Shown one piece after another: positions 35,726 through 46,428 of a stretch of DNA of 64,000 nucleotides; the stretch's first letter is position 1, and each line of letters opens with the position of its first letter. The DNA lies in contig NZ_LMEW01000034.1 of NCBI RefSeq assembly GCF_001426525.1, positions 202,190-266,189 on the forward strand. The letters run 5' to 3'. The translations under genes were made by a program, and so were the position numbers. The notes under the pieces were generated by a model. The model saw only the letters and a list, made by a program, of their open reading frames with translations. It searched no databases and had not been told where the DNA came from. The stretch is from Massilia sp. Root133. GTDB lineage: Bacteria > Pseudomonadota > Gammaproteobacteria > Burkholderiales > Burkholderiaceae_D.

Positions 35726-38068
35726 CTATAACCCGGCGGCCGGATGCGCACCAACACGGACGGGCGCCGCGATCGACGCGTCGTTGACGGCCCCCTGCGC
35801 CATCGCGTCGGAGAGCACCTGCCCCACGACGCCGTCGATGGCGAGCACGCGCGCGCCGCCGTCGTTCAGGGCGGCGGCCAGCTTGTCGGCCGGCAGCGAG
35901 AACGCTTCGCGCCGCCCCGCCCCGGAGAAGATGAACAGCGTGCGCAGCGGGCTCACCCACGCCAACTTGACCTTGCGCGCGCCGTCGGCGACACGGAATT
36001 CGAGCCACATGCCGCGCTCCAGGCCGTCGACGGCGGACACCTCGGCCGCCCGCGCCGCCGCCTGTTCCGCTGCCGCGTTTTCCATCTCGACCTTGCGCAG
36101 TGCATCCTGCCGGGCCGCCTGCGCGGCCAGTTCCAGCTGGCGCTCGGGCGACAGCTCGATGGGGGCGCGCACGATGGCCGCATGGTATTCGGCCAGGCGG
36201 GCGAAGAATTGCAGGCGCTCGGCGTCCTGCCACTTGATCGCATCGAGCCACTTGTTCAGCGTCTGCAGCAGGCGCGGCAGACGCGCGATCAAGGCCTTGC
36301 GCTGCTCCGGCGTGGCCTTCGGCTTGACGCTCCAGATCAGGTCGTCCATGGCCCGCGTGGCGTTGTCGACGGCGCCCGGGCGCGCATCCTCGATCGTCCA
36401 GGCGAAGGTCAGCACGGTCGTCCAGCGCTGCTCGAGGAAGCCGCTGACGACCTCGCCGACGTCGCCGGCCAGTACCCGCAGGGCGACGGCGTCACGGGCC
36501 TGGCGCGCCGCGACCTCGTGCCGTTCCCGTTTCAGGGCGCTGGCGACCGGTGCGGCGAGCGCGGCTTCCTGGACCGACTCGTCGGCCGCGATGCCCGCTT
36601 CCAGCTCGGCAACGGCGCTGGCGAACGCCTCTGGCCGCGCCTCGCCCACGCGCGCGACGCTGCGCCGCATCGCCTGGAACAACGGGTCGTCCGCATCGGC
36701 TCTCTGCTCCCAGCCGACGCGCGACATCAGGTCGACGAGACGGCGCGCCGGATGGTCTTGCTCGAAGAAGAAATTCTTGTCGAGCAGCGCGGCCTTCAGC
36801 ACGGGCACCTGCAGGAGTTGCAGCAGTTCGCGCGTGCGCGGCGGGATACTGTCGTCCAGCAACACGGTCTCGAACACGCGCGACAGCAGGTCCAGCGTAC
36901 GTTCGTCGCGGCGCGGCAGGCTGCCCTGGGGCAGGCTCTGCTTCAGGCGCGGCAGGTAGAACACGTTCTGCGGCGTGGCGGCCGCTTGCGTTCCTTGCGC
37001 CAGCGCTGGTTCGATGCGCGCCAGCAGGTCCAGCAGCGGCGCCGTGCCGCCGGCTTGCGCCAGCATGCCTTGCAGCGCGGCCGACCAGCCGGACTCGGCC
37101 TGCCCCGTTGCCGCTGCGAAGCCGGCGCCGGGCCGGGCTGCCGCACCGGACGGGGCGATGAAGCCGGCCGCCGGTTGTGCAGCCGGGTCCTTGACCGGCG
37201 TCGTCGCGAACGTCCCCGCCCCGCTCGGCCGCCAGCCGCCGCCGCTGGACGGCAAGGTGGGCAGGTCGGGAATCAGCGGGACGCCATCCTCGCCACCATC
37301 GTCGCCGAACAGCTTGCGCAACTGCTCGGCAAGCGCGGCGCGCTGGCCGGCGCGGGCCGCCTTCGCGGCGGCGCCGTCATCCGTTTTCTGGATGCGGTAG
37401 GCGTCCACGGAACCCGGCTGGCCCTCCTTGCGCAGCGCGGCGACGAGGGATTCATACAGCGGGGCGAGGTCGAACACGATGTCCGGCCGCAACAGGGGCT
37501 GGATGAGGCCATGGGCATCCGTTTCCGGTTCGAATTCACGCCACGCCTCGTCGATGGCGCCGAGGAAGATTTCGGGACGGAAGGGATTGCTGTCCGCGCG
37601 CAGCACGCCGCGTCCGAGCAGCATGCCGAGGCGGACGGCCAGGGTGGCGAGCGGGTCGGCGTACCGGATGTCGAAGGGCTGGGCCAGCGCGCCCAGCGCG
37701 AGGCGGCTGTCCACCTCTTCCAGCGGCACGAGGTCCAGCGACGCCGCCTTCATGCGCGCCGGCGCGGCCTGCGGCGCCAGGCGGTCGAGCTCGCGCCGCA
37801 CTGCCAGGGCGATCGCGCCGGATGCCAGGTGGAAGAAGGCGTACGCATTGTCCTTCAGCAGGCGGGCCGCCTTCACGCGCCGCTGGACGTCCAGAGGGTC
37901 GCCATTGTGACGGGTCAGGTCGCCCAGCGCCGCGGCCATGCGGGCCGTCGTCGCGGTCAGTTGCTCCTTGACCCAGGTGTCTGCGATACCGGCGAGCGCA
38001 TCCAGCGTCGCCTGCTGCGACGACGCGGCCTTGCGGGCGGCCGGGGTCTGGACGGGGCTGGAAGACAT
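35726..38068 (-). CDS. DUF1631-family protein
   Basis: Large cytoplasmic protein, about 780 aa, matching the DUF1631 family in layout. It has a helical N-terminal region (YAFFHLASGAIALAVRRELDRL), a Pro/Gly/Ala-rich linker (about 285-350, with GWRPSGAGTF and AAARPGAGF), a long helical middle (DERTLDLLSRVFETVLLDD, LQLLQVPVLKAALLDKNFF), and a C-terminal segment (GMWLEFRVADGARKVKLAWV) resembling a PilZ-like barrel. Function is not established. Start at ATG 38066-38068; an in-frame ATG at 38089 is possible. A cyclic-di-GMP link is only suggested by the PilZ-like end. Confidence 0.8.
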   Translation of the reverse strand: MSSSPVQTPAARKAASSQQATLDALAGIADTWVKEQLTATTARMAAALGDLTRHNGDPLDVQRRVKAARLLKDNAYAFFHLASGAIALAVRRELDRLAPQAAPARMKAASLDLVPLEEVDSRLALGALAQPFDIRYADPLATLAVRLGMLLGRGVLRADSNPFRPEIFLGAIDEAWREFEPETDAHGLIQPLLRPDIVFDLAPLYESLVAALRKEGQPGSVDAYRIQKTDDGAAAKAARAGQRAALAEQLRKLFGDDGGEDGVPLIPDLPTLPSSGGGWRPSGAGTFATTPVKDPAAQPAAGFIAPSGAAARPGAGFAAATGQAESGWSAALQGMLAQAGGTAPLLDLLARIEPALAQGTQAAATPQNVFYLPRLKQSLPQGSLPRRDERTLDLLSRVFETVLLDDSIPPRTRELLQLLQVPVLKAALLDKNFFFEQDHPARRLVDLMSRVGWEQRADADDPLFQAMRRSVARVGEARPEAFASAVAELEAGIAADESVQEAALAAPVASALKRERHEVAARQARDAVALRVLAGDVGEVVSGFLEQRWTTVLTFAWTIEDARPGAVDNATRAMDDLIWSVKPKATPEQRKALIARLPRLLQTLNKWLDAIKWQDAERLQFFARLAEYHAAIVRAPIELSPERQLELAAQAARQDALRKVEMENAAAEQAAARAAEVSAVDGLERGMWLEFRVADGARKVKLAWVSPLRTLFIFSGAGRREAFSLPADKLAAALNDGGARVLAIDGVVGQVLSDAMAQGAVNDASIAAPVRVGAHPAAGL

Positions 38069-38386
38069 GGTGCTTCTATTGTGGCACATAATTTCCAAGT
38101 GGCAATGAAAATCGAGCGGCCAGCGCCACAGCCCGGAAAATACTTATGCTATTGAAGAGACCATCGAACGACCAAAAACGCTATGTTGCGTCGCAAGATG
38201 CGGTTGCCGGCGAATAATAATATGAAAAATACGTGTTATCGGAGAAAATTATTGCTAGCGTAATGCCTGTAGTCCTACAAGTGGTCAAGAGATGATCCGA
38301 TACCCGTTCAATTGTCGCGCTCGCATCATTGCAATACCGAAATCGCTTCGGTAAGCAGGACATCTCCACTATCGAAAGGAATGATC
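38069..38386. other. AT-richer intergenic region before the stress-type gene
   Basis: About 320 bases without a gene, noticeably AT-richer than its surroundings around 38190-38260. It holds a perfect inverted repeat TACCGAA/TTCGGTA (38335-38341 and 38347-38353, loop ATCGC) 34 bases before the downstream start, a candidate operator or leader hairpin. Upstream regions of DUF1631 (minus) and the small gene (plus) both lie here. No promoter hexamers stand out. Confidence 0.55.
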
Positions 38387-38605
38387 ATGGCTTCGAACAA
38401 GAATTCTTCGCGCTCGGGTAACCAGGGCGGCTCCCACGAACAACACGTCAAGGCTGGCCAGCAAAGCCACAAGAACGACGGCAACAAGCAGTCGGGCTCC
38501 GGTTCGGGCTCGCGCTCGGGCGGCTCGGGCGGCACCCGCGGCGGCACCCCGGAGCAGCATGCCGAGGCTGGCCGTCAAAGCCACAAGAACGACAACAAGC
38601 GCTGA
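38387..38605 (+). CDS. Small disordered stress-type protein (KGG/YciG-like repeats)
   Basis: 72 aa, almost entirely Gly, Ser, Asn, Lys, Gln and His. It has two copies of an 18-residue unit, GGSHEQHVKAGQQSHKND and GGTPEQHAEAGRQSHKND, separated by a Ser/Gly/Arg linker. This resembles the con-10/KGG stress-protein repeat (as in YciG) in size and layout, but the K-G-G core is not conserved, so the link is loose. AAGGA lies 6 bases before the ATG at 38387. It is followed by a good terminator. It is probably abundant and stress-induced, which is inference. Confidence 0.75.
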   Translation: MASNKNSSRSGNQGGSHEQHVKAGQQSHKNDGNKQSGSGSGSRSGGSGGTRGGTPEQHAEAGRQSHKNDNKR

Positions 38606-38627
38606 TCGCAGCGCTTTGCGGAAGTCG

Positions 38628-38664
38628 AAAGAGCCTGGCGCGGGACGACCGCGACGGGCTCTTT
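38628..38664. terminator. Bidirectional terminator
   Basis: AAAGAGCC (38628-38635) pairs with GGCTCTTT (38657-38664), with CGCGG/CCGCG pairing inside. T-rich sequence follows on the plus strand (GTTTAT) and the A-rich flank gives U on the minus strand. It lies between the converging small stress gene and the ClpP-like gene. Confidence 0.75.
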
Positions 38665-38669
38665 GTTTA

Positions 38670-39227
38670 TCAGATGTTGCGCAGGTACGAGCCCTTGGGC
38701 GGCGCGAAGTCGCGCACGTCGTGGATCATGCCCGCCGCCTTGGCGTCGCGCGCGTTCAGGTGCAGGTCGCCGTACTGGTGGATGCCCCACTGTTCGGGCG
38801 TCAGCTCGATGTGCTTGCGCAGGATGGATTCCGTGCGCGCATCGTCGGCGCGCAGGCCCTCGACGATGATGTTCAGCGCATCCGGACGCGACCCCGGCGA
38901 CGCTGTCGCATGCGACTTGTGGATCATGAAGCGCGCCGTCTCGCTCGCAAAGCGCTGCTTTCCCGCCAGGAACAGGATCACCGCGATCGACGCGACGGCG
39001 CCGCCGTTGTACATGACGCAATTGACGGGTGCATTGGCCAGGAAGTTGTACAGGCACAGGCCGTCGCTCACATATCCCCCGTTCGATTGCAGGAGGATGT
39101 GCGCCGTCTCGATGCCGTCGTCGTTCATGCCGGCCACCGCTTCGAAGACACGATGCACCATGTCGCTGTTCACGTCGCCGGACAGGGTGAACCACCCTTC
39201 CTTCTGTTTTCCTAGATCTTCGCTCAT
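38670..39227 (-). CDS. ClpP-like serine protease homologue
   Basis: 185 aa with the ClpP/crotonase fold pattern: LLQSNGGYVSDGLCLYNFL (oxyanion region, corresponding to NSPGG), YNGGAVASIAV with candidate nucleophile S80, RFMIHKSHA with H103, and AAGMIHDVRDF with D170 or D173. So a Ser-His-Asp triad is possible. It diverges clearly from housekeeping ClpP (no propeptide, NGGAVAS in place of GQAASM-type nucleophile elbow), and no Clp ATPase lies next to it. Probably a stand-alone ClpP paralogue. It is convergent with the small stress gene. Confidence 0.78.
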   Translation of the reverse strand: MSEDLGKQKEGWFTLSGDVNSDMVHRVFEAVAGMNDDGIETAHILLQSNGGYVSDGLCLYNFLANAPVNCVMYNGGAVASIAVILFLAGKQRFASETARFMIHKSHATASPGSRPDALNIIVEGLRADDARTESILRKHIELTPEQWGIHQYGDLHLNARDAKAAGMIHDVRDFAPPKGSYLRNI

Positions 39228-39328
39228 AGTGGGTCTCTTCCGTCACAAAGGTCGTAGAGCAAGTGTAACAAAACACGTCCGCAGGCCCGTATAGCCTCAT
39301 GGCAATCGTGTGGCCCTCCCCCAGTCGA

Positions 39329-39357
39329 TTGACTTCCCGTCACCACTGACATAGACT
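39329..39357 (+). promoter_or_regulatory. sigma70-type promoter of the glycine-cleavage operon
   Basis: TTGACT (39329-39334), 17-base spacer, TAGACT (39352-39357), directly before the glycine riboswitch. It is one of the best promoter matches in the window. Confidence 0.75.
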
Positions 39358-39365
39358 TCGCAGTC

Positions 39366-39557
39366 TTGACCGGGAGAGCGCAGCGCAGGCTGCCGCCGAA
39401 GGGGCATTACCCAAAAACTCTCAGGCAACCGGACCGGTCAGGGGCTGCTGCGCGACGCGCGGCGGACCAACTCTGGAGAGCGGCCTTCACAGGCCCACCG
39501 AAGGGGCAGGCGACAACACCTTGTCGCTATCTCTCAGGTACCGAGGACAGAGGGGTG
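39366..39557 (+). ncRNA. Tandem glycine riboswitch
   Basis: Two glycine aptamers in a row upstream of gcvT. Each carries the conserved pieces GGGAGAGC or TGGAGAGC, CCGAAGGGGCA (39395-39406 and 39500-39510) and CTCTCAGGCA or CTCTCAGGTA. The first is closed by GACCGG/CCGGTC and the second ends ACCGAGGACAGAGG. This is the known gcv architecture, in which glycine binding turns on the cleavage operon. It starts just after the promoter at 39329 and ends about 55 bases before the gcvT start. Confidence 0.93.
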
Positions 39558-39612
39558 CGAGAGCATGCGGACATCCGCGTGCGCGACCCCATTTTCTGCC
39601 GAGGAACCACCC

Positions 39613-40737
39613 ATGACGCTCAAAGCGACCCCGCTCAATTCCGTACACCGTGCCGCCGGCGCCAAGATGGTCGACTTCGGGGGCTGGGACATGCCCGTCA
39701 ACTACGGCTCCCAGATCGAAGAACACAATGCCGTGCGCGGCGATGCCGGCATGTTCGACGTGTCCCACATGTGCGTGGTCGACCTGAAAGGCGCGAACGT
39801 GCGCGCCTTCCTGCGCGGCCTGCTGGCCAATAACGTCGACAAGCTGCAGGCACCGGGCAAGGCCCTGTACTCATGCATGCTGAATCCGCAGGGCGGCGTC
39901 ATCGACGACCTGATCGTCTACTACTTCGCCGAAGACTGGTTCCGCCTCGTCGTCAACGCCGGCACGGCCGAGAAGGACATCGCCTGGATCCGCCAGCAGA
40001 ACGACGCCACCGACAGCGGCCTCGCCATCACCCCCCGCCGCTCGGACCTGAGCGCCGACGGCATCGCCCTCGTCGCCGTGCAGGGCCCGAACGCCCGCGC
40101 GAAAGTGTGGCAGGTCGTGCCGCAGACGCAAAGCGCTTCGGAAGCCCTGAAGCCGTTCAACGCCGTGATCGTGCACGACACCCCGTTCGGCGAACTGATG
40201 GTCGCGCGCACCGGCTACACGGGCGAAGACGGCTTCGAGATCGGCGTGCCGGCCAGCCAGGTCGAGGCGCTGTGGAACGCCCTCGCCGCCGCTGGCGTCA
40301 AGCCGGCCGGCCTGGGCGCGCGCGACACGCTGCGCCTGGAAGCGGGCATGAATCTGTACGGCCAGGACATGGACGACAACGTCTCGCCGCTGGACGCCGG
40401 CCTCGCCTGGACGGTCGACCTCAACGCCGAGCGCGACTTCATCGGCAAATCCGCCCTGCAGAAAAACGGCCAGGCGCAGCAATTCGTCGGCCTGATCCTG
40501 CGCGAAAAAGGCGGCATCCTGCGCGCCCACCAGAAAGTCGTGGCCGCATCGGGCGATGCCGGCGAAATCACGAGCGGCACGTTCAGCCCGTCGATGCAGC
40601 AGGCGATCGCGCTGGCGCGCGTCCCGGTCGACGTCGCGATCGGCGACACGGTCCACGTGGAAATCCGCGACAAGAAACTGGCGGCGTCCGTCGTCAAACT
40701 GCCGTTCGTGCGTAACGGCACGATCCTCGCTTCCTGA
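39613..40737 (+). CDS. gcvT: Glycine cleavage system T protein (aminomethyltransferase)
   Basis: Transfers the aminomethyl group's methylene to tetrahydrofolate and frees ammonia. 374 aa. Seen: HRAAGAKMVDFGGWDMPVNY, GMFDVSHM (folate-domain signature), RTGYTGEDGFEI, GLGARDTLRLEAGMNLYGQD with the catalytic-region Arg-Asp, and CT domain end AASVVKLPFVRNG. GAGGA lies 8 bases before the ATG at 39613. It is the first gene after the glycine riboswitch; gcvH follows after 50 bases. Confidence 0.97.
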   Translation: MTLKATPLNSVHRAAGAKMVDFGGWDMPVNYGSQIEEHNAVRGDAGMFDVSHMCVVDLKGANVRAFLRGLLANNVDKLQAPGKALYSCMLNPQGGVIDDLIVYYFAEDWFRLVVNAGTAEKDIAWIRQQNDATDSGLAITPRRSDLSADGIALVAVQGPNARAKVWQVVPQTQSASEALKPFNAVIVHDTPFGELMVARTGYTGEDGFEIGVPASQVEALWNALAAAGVKPAGLGARDTLRLEAGMNLYGQDMDDNVSPLDAGLAWTVDLNAERDFIGKSALQKNGQAQQFVGLILREKGGILRAHQKVVAASGDAGEITSGTFSPSMQQAIALARVPVDVAIGDTVHVEIRDKKLAASVVKLPFVRNGTILAS

Positions 40738-40787
40738 ACAAACAACACTATACTTACCGCACCATCCATCACTACGGAGTTACGCAC

Positions 40788-41168
40788 ATGAACATCCCAG
40801 CCGACCTGAAGTACACCGAGTCCCACGAGTGGGTCCGCCAGGAGGCCGACGGCACCCTGACTGTGGGCATCACCGAATATGCGCAGGACGCCCTGGGCGA
40901 CATCGTGTTCGTCGAACTGCCGCAGGTCGGCAAGGCTTTCACCGCCGGCGATGACGCCGCCGTCGTGGAGTCCGTCAAGGCCGCCAGCGACATCTACGCC
41001 CCGGTCTCGGGCACCGTCACCGCGGTGAACCAGGCCACGGCCGACGCGCCGGACTCGATCAACGCGAACGCCTACGATGCATGGCTGTTCAAGCTGCAGC
41101 CGTCGGATCCGGCCGCCGTCAACGGCCTGCTCGACGCGGCTGCCTACGGCAAGGCCACCGAGGGCTGA
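40788..41168 (+). CDS. gcvH: Glycine cleavage system H protein
   Basis: 126-aa lipoyl carrier shuttling the aminomethyl group between P, T and L proteins. The lipoylation Lys is in VVESVKAASDIYAP. The start MNIPADLKYTESHEWV is canonical and GGAG precedes the ATG by 8 bases. It is the middle gene of gcvTHP. Confidence 0.97.
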   Translation: MNIPADLKYTESHEWVRQEADGTLTVGITEYAQDALGDIVFVELPQVGKAFTAGDDAAVVESVKAASDIYAPVSGTVTAVNQATADAPDSINANAYDAWLFKLQPSDPAAVNGLLDAAAYGKATEG

Positions 41169-41178
41169 TTTGAATGAA

Positions 41179-41257
41179 CGTCGTTCCCGCGGAGGCGGGA
41201 ACCCAATCTTGAGCAGCCGCGCACGCTGAATTGGGCCCCCGCCTGCGCGGGGGCGAC
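41179..41257. repeat. REP-like inverted pair between gcvH and gcvP
   Basis: Arms 41179-41207 and 41230-41257 are inverted copies with a few mismatches. Each is a small GC hairpin (TTCCCGCGGAGGCGGGAA in the left arm). The centre is 22 bases. It has the same core as the pair at 7226-7351, showing a dispersed element. It lies within the gcv transcript, so it forms a strong RNA hairpin between gcvH and gcvP. Confidence 0.75.
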
Positions 41258-41298
41258 GGAGTGGTATCTCACGCGCCGACTATTTTCTCGCTCCCATC

Positions 41299-44175
<2,877 letters not shown>

Positions 44176-44178
<3 letters not shown>

Positions 44179-44313
44179 GGACCGTCGGTAAACCTACTGC
44201 GCGTTGCAGTTTCGGCGGGGACGCCGAGTCCTGCGATGCTCACCGTACTCACGTACGGCTGCGCTTCTCGGCCGAAACTGCGGCCGCTCGCTACGGTTTC
44301 CCGAGGGTCCTTA
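44176..44313. repeat. Structured dispersed repeat, copy 1 (between gcvP and MCP stops)
   Basis: The whole 133-base space between two convergent genes folds as one nested hairpin. Outer arms TAAGGACCGTCGGTAAACC (44176-44194) and GGTTTCCCGAGGGTCCTTA (44295-44313) pair with three mismatches and include both stop codons. Next, GCAGTTTCGGC pairs with GCCGAAACTGC, and the tip is CCGTAC-TCAC-GTACGG. The inner part (CTGCGCGTTGCAGT, CCTGCGATGCTC, TACGGCTGCGCTTCTCG) recurs at 52851-52965. It probably also acts as a two-way terminator. Confidence 0.7.
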
Positions 44314-45927
44314 ATGAGTTCTAGAACCACTCTTGCCCCGGCTGGACGCCAGCCGGAGGTAAGGTCTCCCGGCCCTGCCCGGACGCAGCGTATGCGTTCC
44401 CGGCGGGGCCGTTTCATTGGAGCCCTGCGCGGCCTCGTCGAGCCGGAACACGGCCACCGTGCGCGCCAGGCCCAGCGCCTGCTGCTGCAGCGCGCGCGCG
44501 GCCAGCGCCGCTTCTTCCACCATGCGCGAACCCTGTTGCGTGAGCTCGTCCATGCGCACGATCGCCTGGGCCGCGCCGGCCAGCTCGCGCGCCCGTTCCG
44601 TTCCCGTGCTGCCGATCGTGTCGACGATGCCGGCCATGTCTTCCACGGCGCCCGCCAGGTTCGCCATCGTCGCCCCGGCTTCGACCGCGCAGGCGCCGCC
44701 ATCGTCGAGCGCGGCCACGGTCTCGCGCGCGAGCGTGCGCGCCTCGCGTGCCGCGCGCTGGGCGCGCCGGGCCAGGGCGTGCGCTTCGCGGGCACCGCCG
44801 TCGGCGTCGCCCGCACGCGCCAGCGTGGTCTCGATGGCCGCGCCGATGCGGTCCATGCGCACGGCCGCGCGCCGCACCTGTTCCATCGTCGTCACCAGGC
44901 GGTGCGCGAGCGCGCCGCCCTCGTCCGCCGCGGCACCTGCACGCACCGCCAGTTCGCCCGCGGCGTGCGCGCCGGCGGCGCTGTCGTCGAGGGCCGTCGC
45001 CAGTGCCTGCATCGACGCCGTCGTGCGGTCCAGCGCGTCGCGCACGTGCGCGCGCGGCGGCATGCCCGCGCGGCCCAGCGTGATCTCGCGCGACGCTTCG
45101 CCGATCGCGCGGGCCGACTCGAGCACGGTGCGCAACTGGCGGTTCAGGCCGCGGATGCCGGCGTCGAGCAGCCGTGCCGTCTGGCCGATTTCGTCGTCCG
45201 CATAGGTCCGCGCGCGGATCGTCAGGTCGCCGCTGGCGAGACCGTGGGCGGCCGCGCCGATCGCACCGATATCGGCCAGCAGCGCGCGCCGCACCGCCAT
45301 CGTGATCGCCAGCGAGGCCGCGATCGACAGGACGATCACCACCGGCATCAGCACCGCGATCAGGCGGAAATCGTCGGCCGCATCGCGCGACGCCTGCTCG
45401 GACAGGGCCTGTTCGCACCGCGACAGCGCCGTCAGGCGCTGGGCGACGACGGCGAACGCGCGCTCCGCCTTGACCATCGCATTGGCGCTGATCGACTGGT
45501 CGATGCGCGCGATCTCGATCACGTCGCGCACGGCCGGCACGTATTGCGCCCAGGCGGCACGGGCCTGTTCGACGTAGCGCTGTTCTTCCGGGCTGTCGGC
45601 CGTCAGGCGCGCCAGCCGGGCGAGGTCGCGCTCGACCCCGCCGTGCCGGGCCTGCAGGTCGAGTGCGAGCGGATCGACGCGGAAGTGCGGAAAGCTGCCG
45701 CTGATCCAGGTCAGGACCTGGTACGCCTGGGCATGCGCGCTGCGCGCCGACGCGGACAGCTCCGCCGCCGCGCGCATGTTGCCCGCCCGGCGCTGCACGA
45801 TGCTGTCGAGCGACGCATTCTGGCGTACCATCGCGTAGTAGCTGCCGCAGGACAGCAGCACGAGCAGCAGCAGCACGACGCCGGGCGCCAGCAGCAGCTT
45901 GGGACCGATGCGCAGACGGGCCAGCAT
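44311..45927 (-). CDS. MCP-like membrane protein with a degenerate signalling domain
   Basis: 538 aa. TM1 about 11-32, a four-helix-bundle-type periplasmic domain (about 33-190), TM2 about 192-212 and a HAMP domain (RRALLADIGAIGAAAHGLASGD). A long coiled-coil cytoplasmic part ends in the MCP-like VRMDELTQQGSRMVEEAA and LARTVAVFRL. The universally conserved hairpin tip that binds CheA and CheW (the QTNLLALNAAIEAARAGE type of motif) is absent. At its place is an Ala/Arg-rich stretch (IGAAIETTLARAGDADGG). So it is unlikely to signal to the flagellar kinase in the usual way. Its ATG (45925-45927) lacks a Shine-Dalgarno and sits one base after a short leader ORF. Confidence 0.82.
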   Translation of the reverse strand: MLARLRIGPKLLLAPGVVLLLLVLLSCGSYYAMVRQNASLDSIVQRRAGNMRAAAELSASARSAHAQAYQVLTWISGSFPHFRVDPLALDLQARHGGVERDLARLARLTADSPEEQRYVEQARAAWAQYVPAVRDVIEIARIDQSISANAMVKAERAFAVVAQRLTALSRCEQALSEQASRDAADDFRLIAVLMPVVIVLSIAASLAITMAVRRALLADIGAIGAAAHGLASGDLTIRARTYADDEIGQTARLLDAGIRGLNRQLRTVLESARAIGEASREITLGRAGMPPRAHVRDALDRTTASMQALATALDDSAAGAHAAGELAVRAGAAADEGGALAHRLVTTMEQVRRAAVRMDRIGAAIETTLARAGDADGGAREAHALARRAQRAAREARTLARETVAALDDGGACAVEAGATMANLAGAVEDMAGIVDTIGSTGTERARELAGAAQAIVRMDELTQQGSRMVEEAALAARALQQQALGLARTVAVFRLDEAAQGSNETAPPGTHTLRPGRAGRPYLRLASSRGKSGSRTH

Positions 45928-45928
45928 G

Positions 45929-45976
45929 TCAGGACGTCGTCCGATTGAACAGGTCGAGGGGGAATGAATGGGTCAT
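45929..45976 (-). CDS. Short leader ORF (15 codons) coupled to the MCP-like gene
   Basis: ATG at 45974-45976 is preceded by a strong AGGAGGAG and encodes MTHSFPLDLFNRTTS, ending TGA at 45929-45931. One base later comes the ATG of the MCP-like gene, which has no Shine-Dalgarno of its own. I infer translational coupling through the leader. It could instead be a non-functional peptide or a sign that the true MCP start lies elsewhere, but no other in-frame start with a good site is visible. Confidence 0.5.
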   Translation of the reverse strand: MTHSFPLDLFNRTTS

Positions 45977-46083
45977 GGTCTCCTCCTGGCTGGCAGTATT
46001 TCCGGCGTGCATTAAATGAATGTACGCCGACAGCGGGGTTGGCCATTGTGTTGGCTCAAGCCCGCCAACGTGAGAGGAACAGG

Positions 46084-46410
46084 ATGAGACGTAAGAGTGT
46101 GGGCGCATTGCTGTCGGCCCTGGTGTTTCCCGGCGTGGGCCAGTACTACCTGGGGCGGCGCACGCGCGCGCTGCTGTTCCTGGCGCCGGCCGCCATCGCC
46201 GCGATCCTGTATTTCAATTTCGCGCTGGACCAGGCGAACACGGTCGCCGACCAGCTGTTGAGCGGGAAGATGGCGATGGATCCGGCGGCGATCGAGGCGC
46301 AGCTGGCGCATGCGCCCACGCCGTTCAGCGTGACGCTGGCCGGGATCGTGTTCGCCGTGTGCTACGTGGGGAGTATCGTGGAAGCGTTGATCGCCAGGCC
46401 GGAGGCGTGA
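46084..46410 (+). CDS. Small two-helix membrane protein, unknown
   Basis: 108 aa with hydrophobic segments at about 7-22 plus 28-46 (ALLFLAPAAIAAILYFNFAL) and 83-103. The N-terminal GALLSALVFPGVGQYYLGRRTRALLF resembles the TM2/Gly-Gln-Tyr-Tyr type membrane module in which GxGQ(F/Y)Y precedes a tight turn. GAGAGG lies upstream of the ATG at 46084. Its partner or function is not evident. It is divergent from the MCP-like gene and convergent with prfC, with 18 bases between stops. Confidence 0.65.
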   Translation: MRRKSVGALLSALVFPGVGQYYLGRRTRALLFLAPAAIAAILYFNFALDQANTVADQLLSGKMAMDPAAIEAQLAHAPTPFSVTLAGIVFAVCYVGSIVEALIARPEA

Positions 46411-46428
46411 CGATCAACGCATGCCGCA

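Noticed and set aside
39361..39560. Short open frame across the glycine riboswitch
   Set aside because: The sequence is fully explained by two glycine aptamers; the frame has no ribosome site and no conserved protein pattern.
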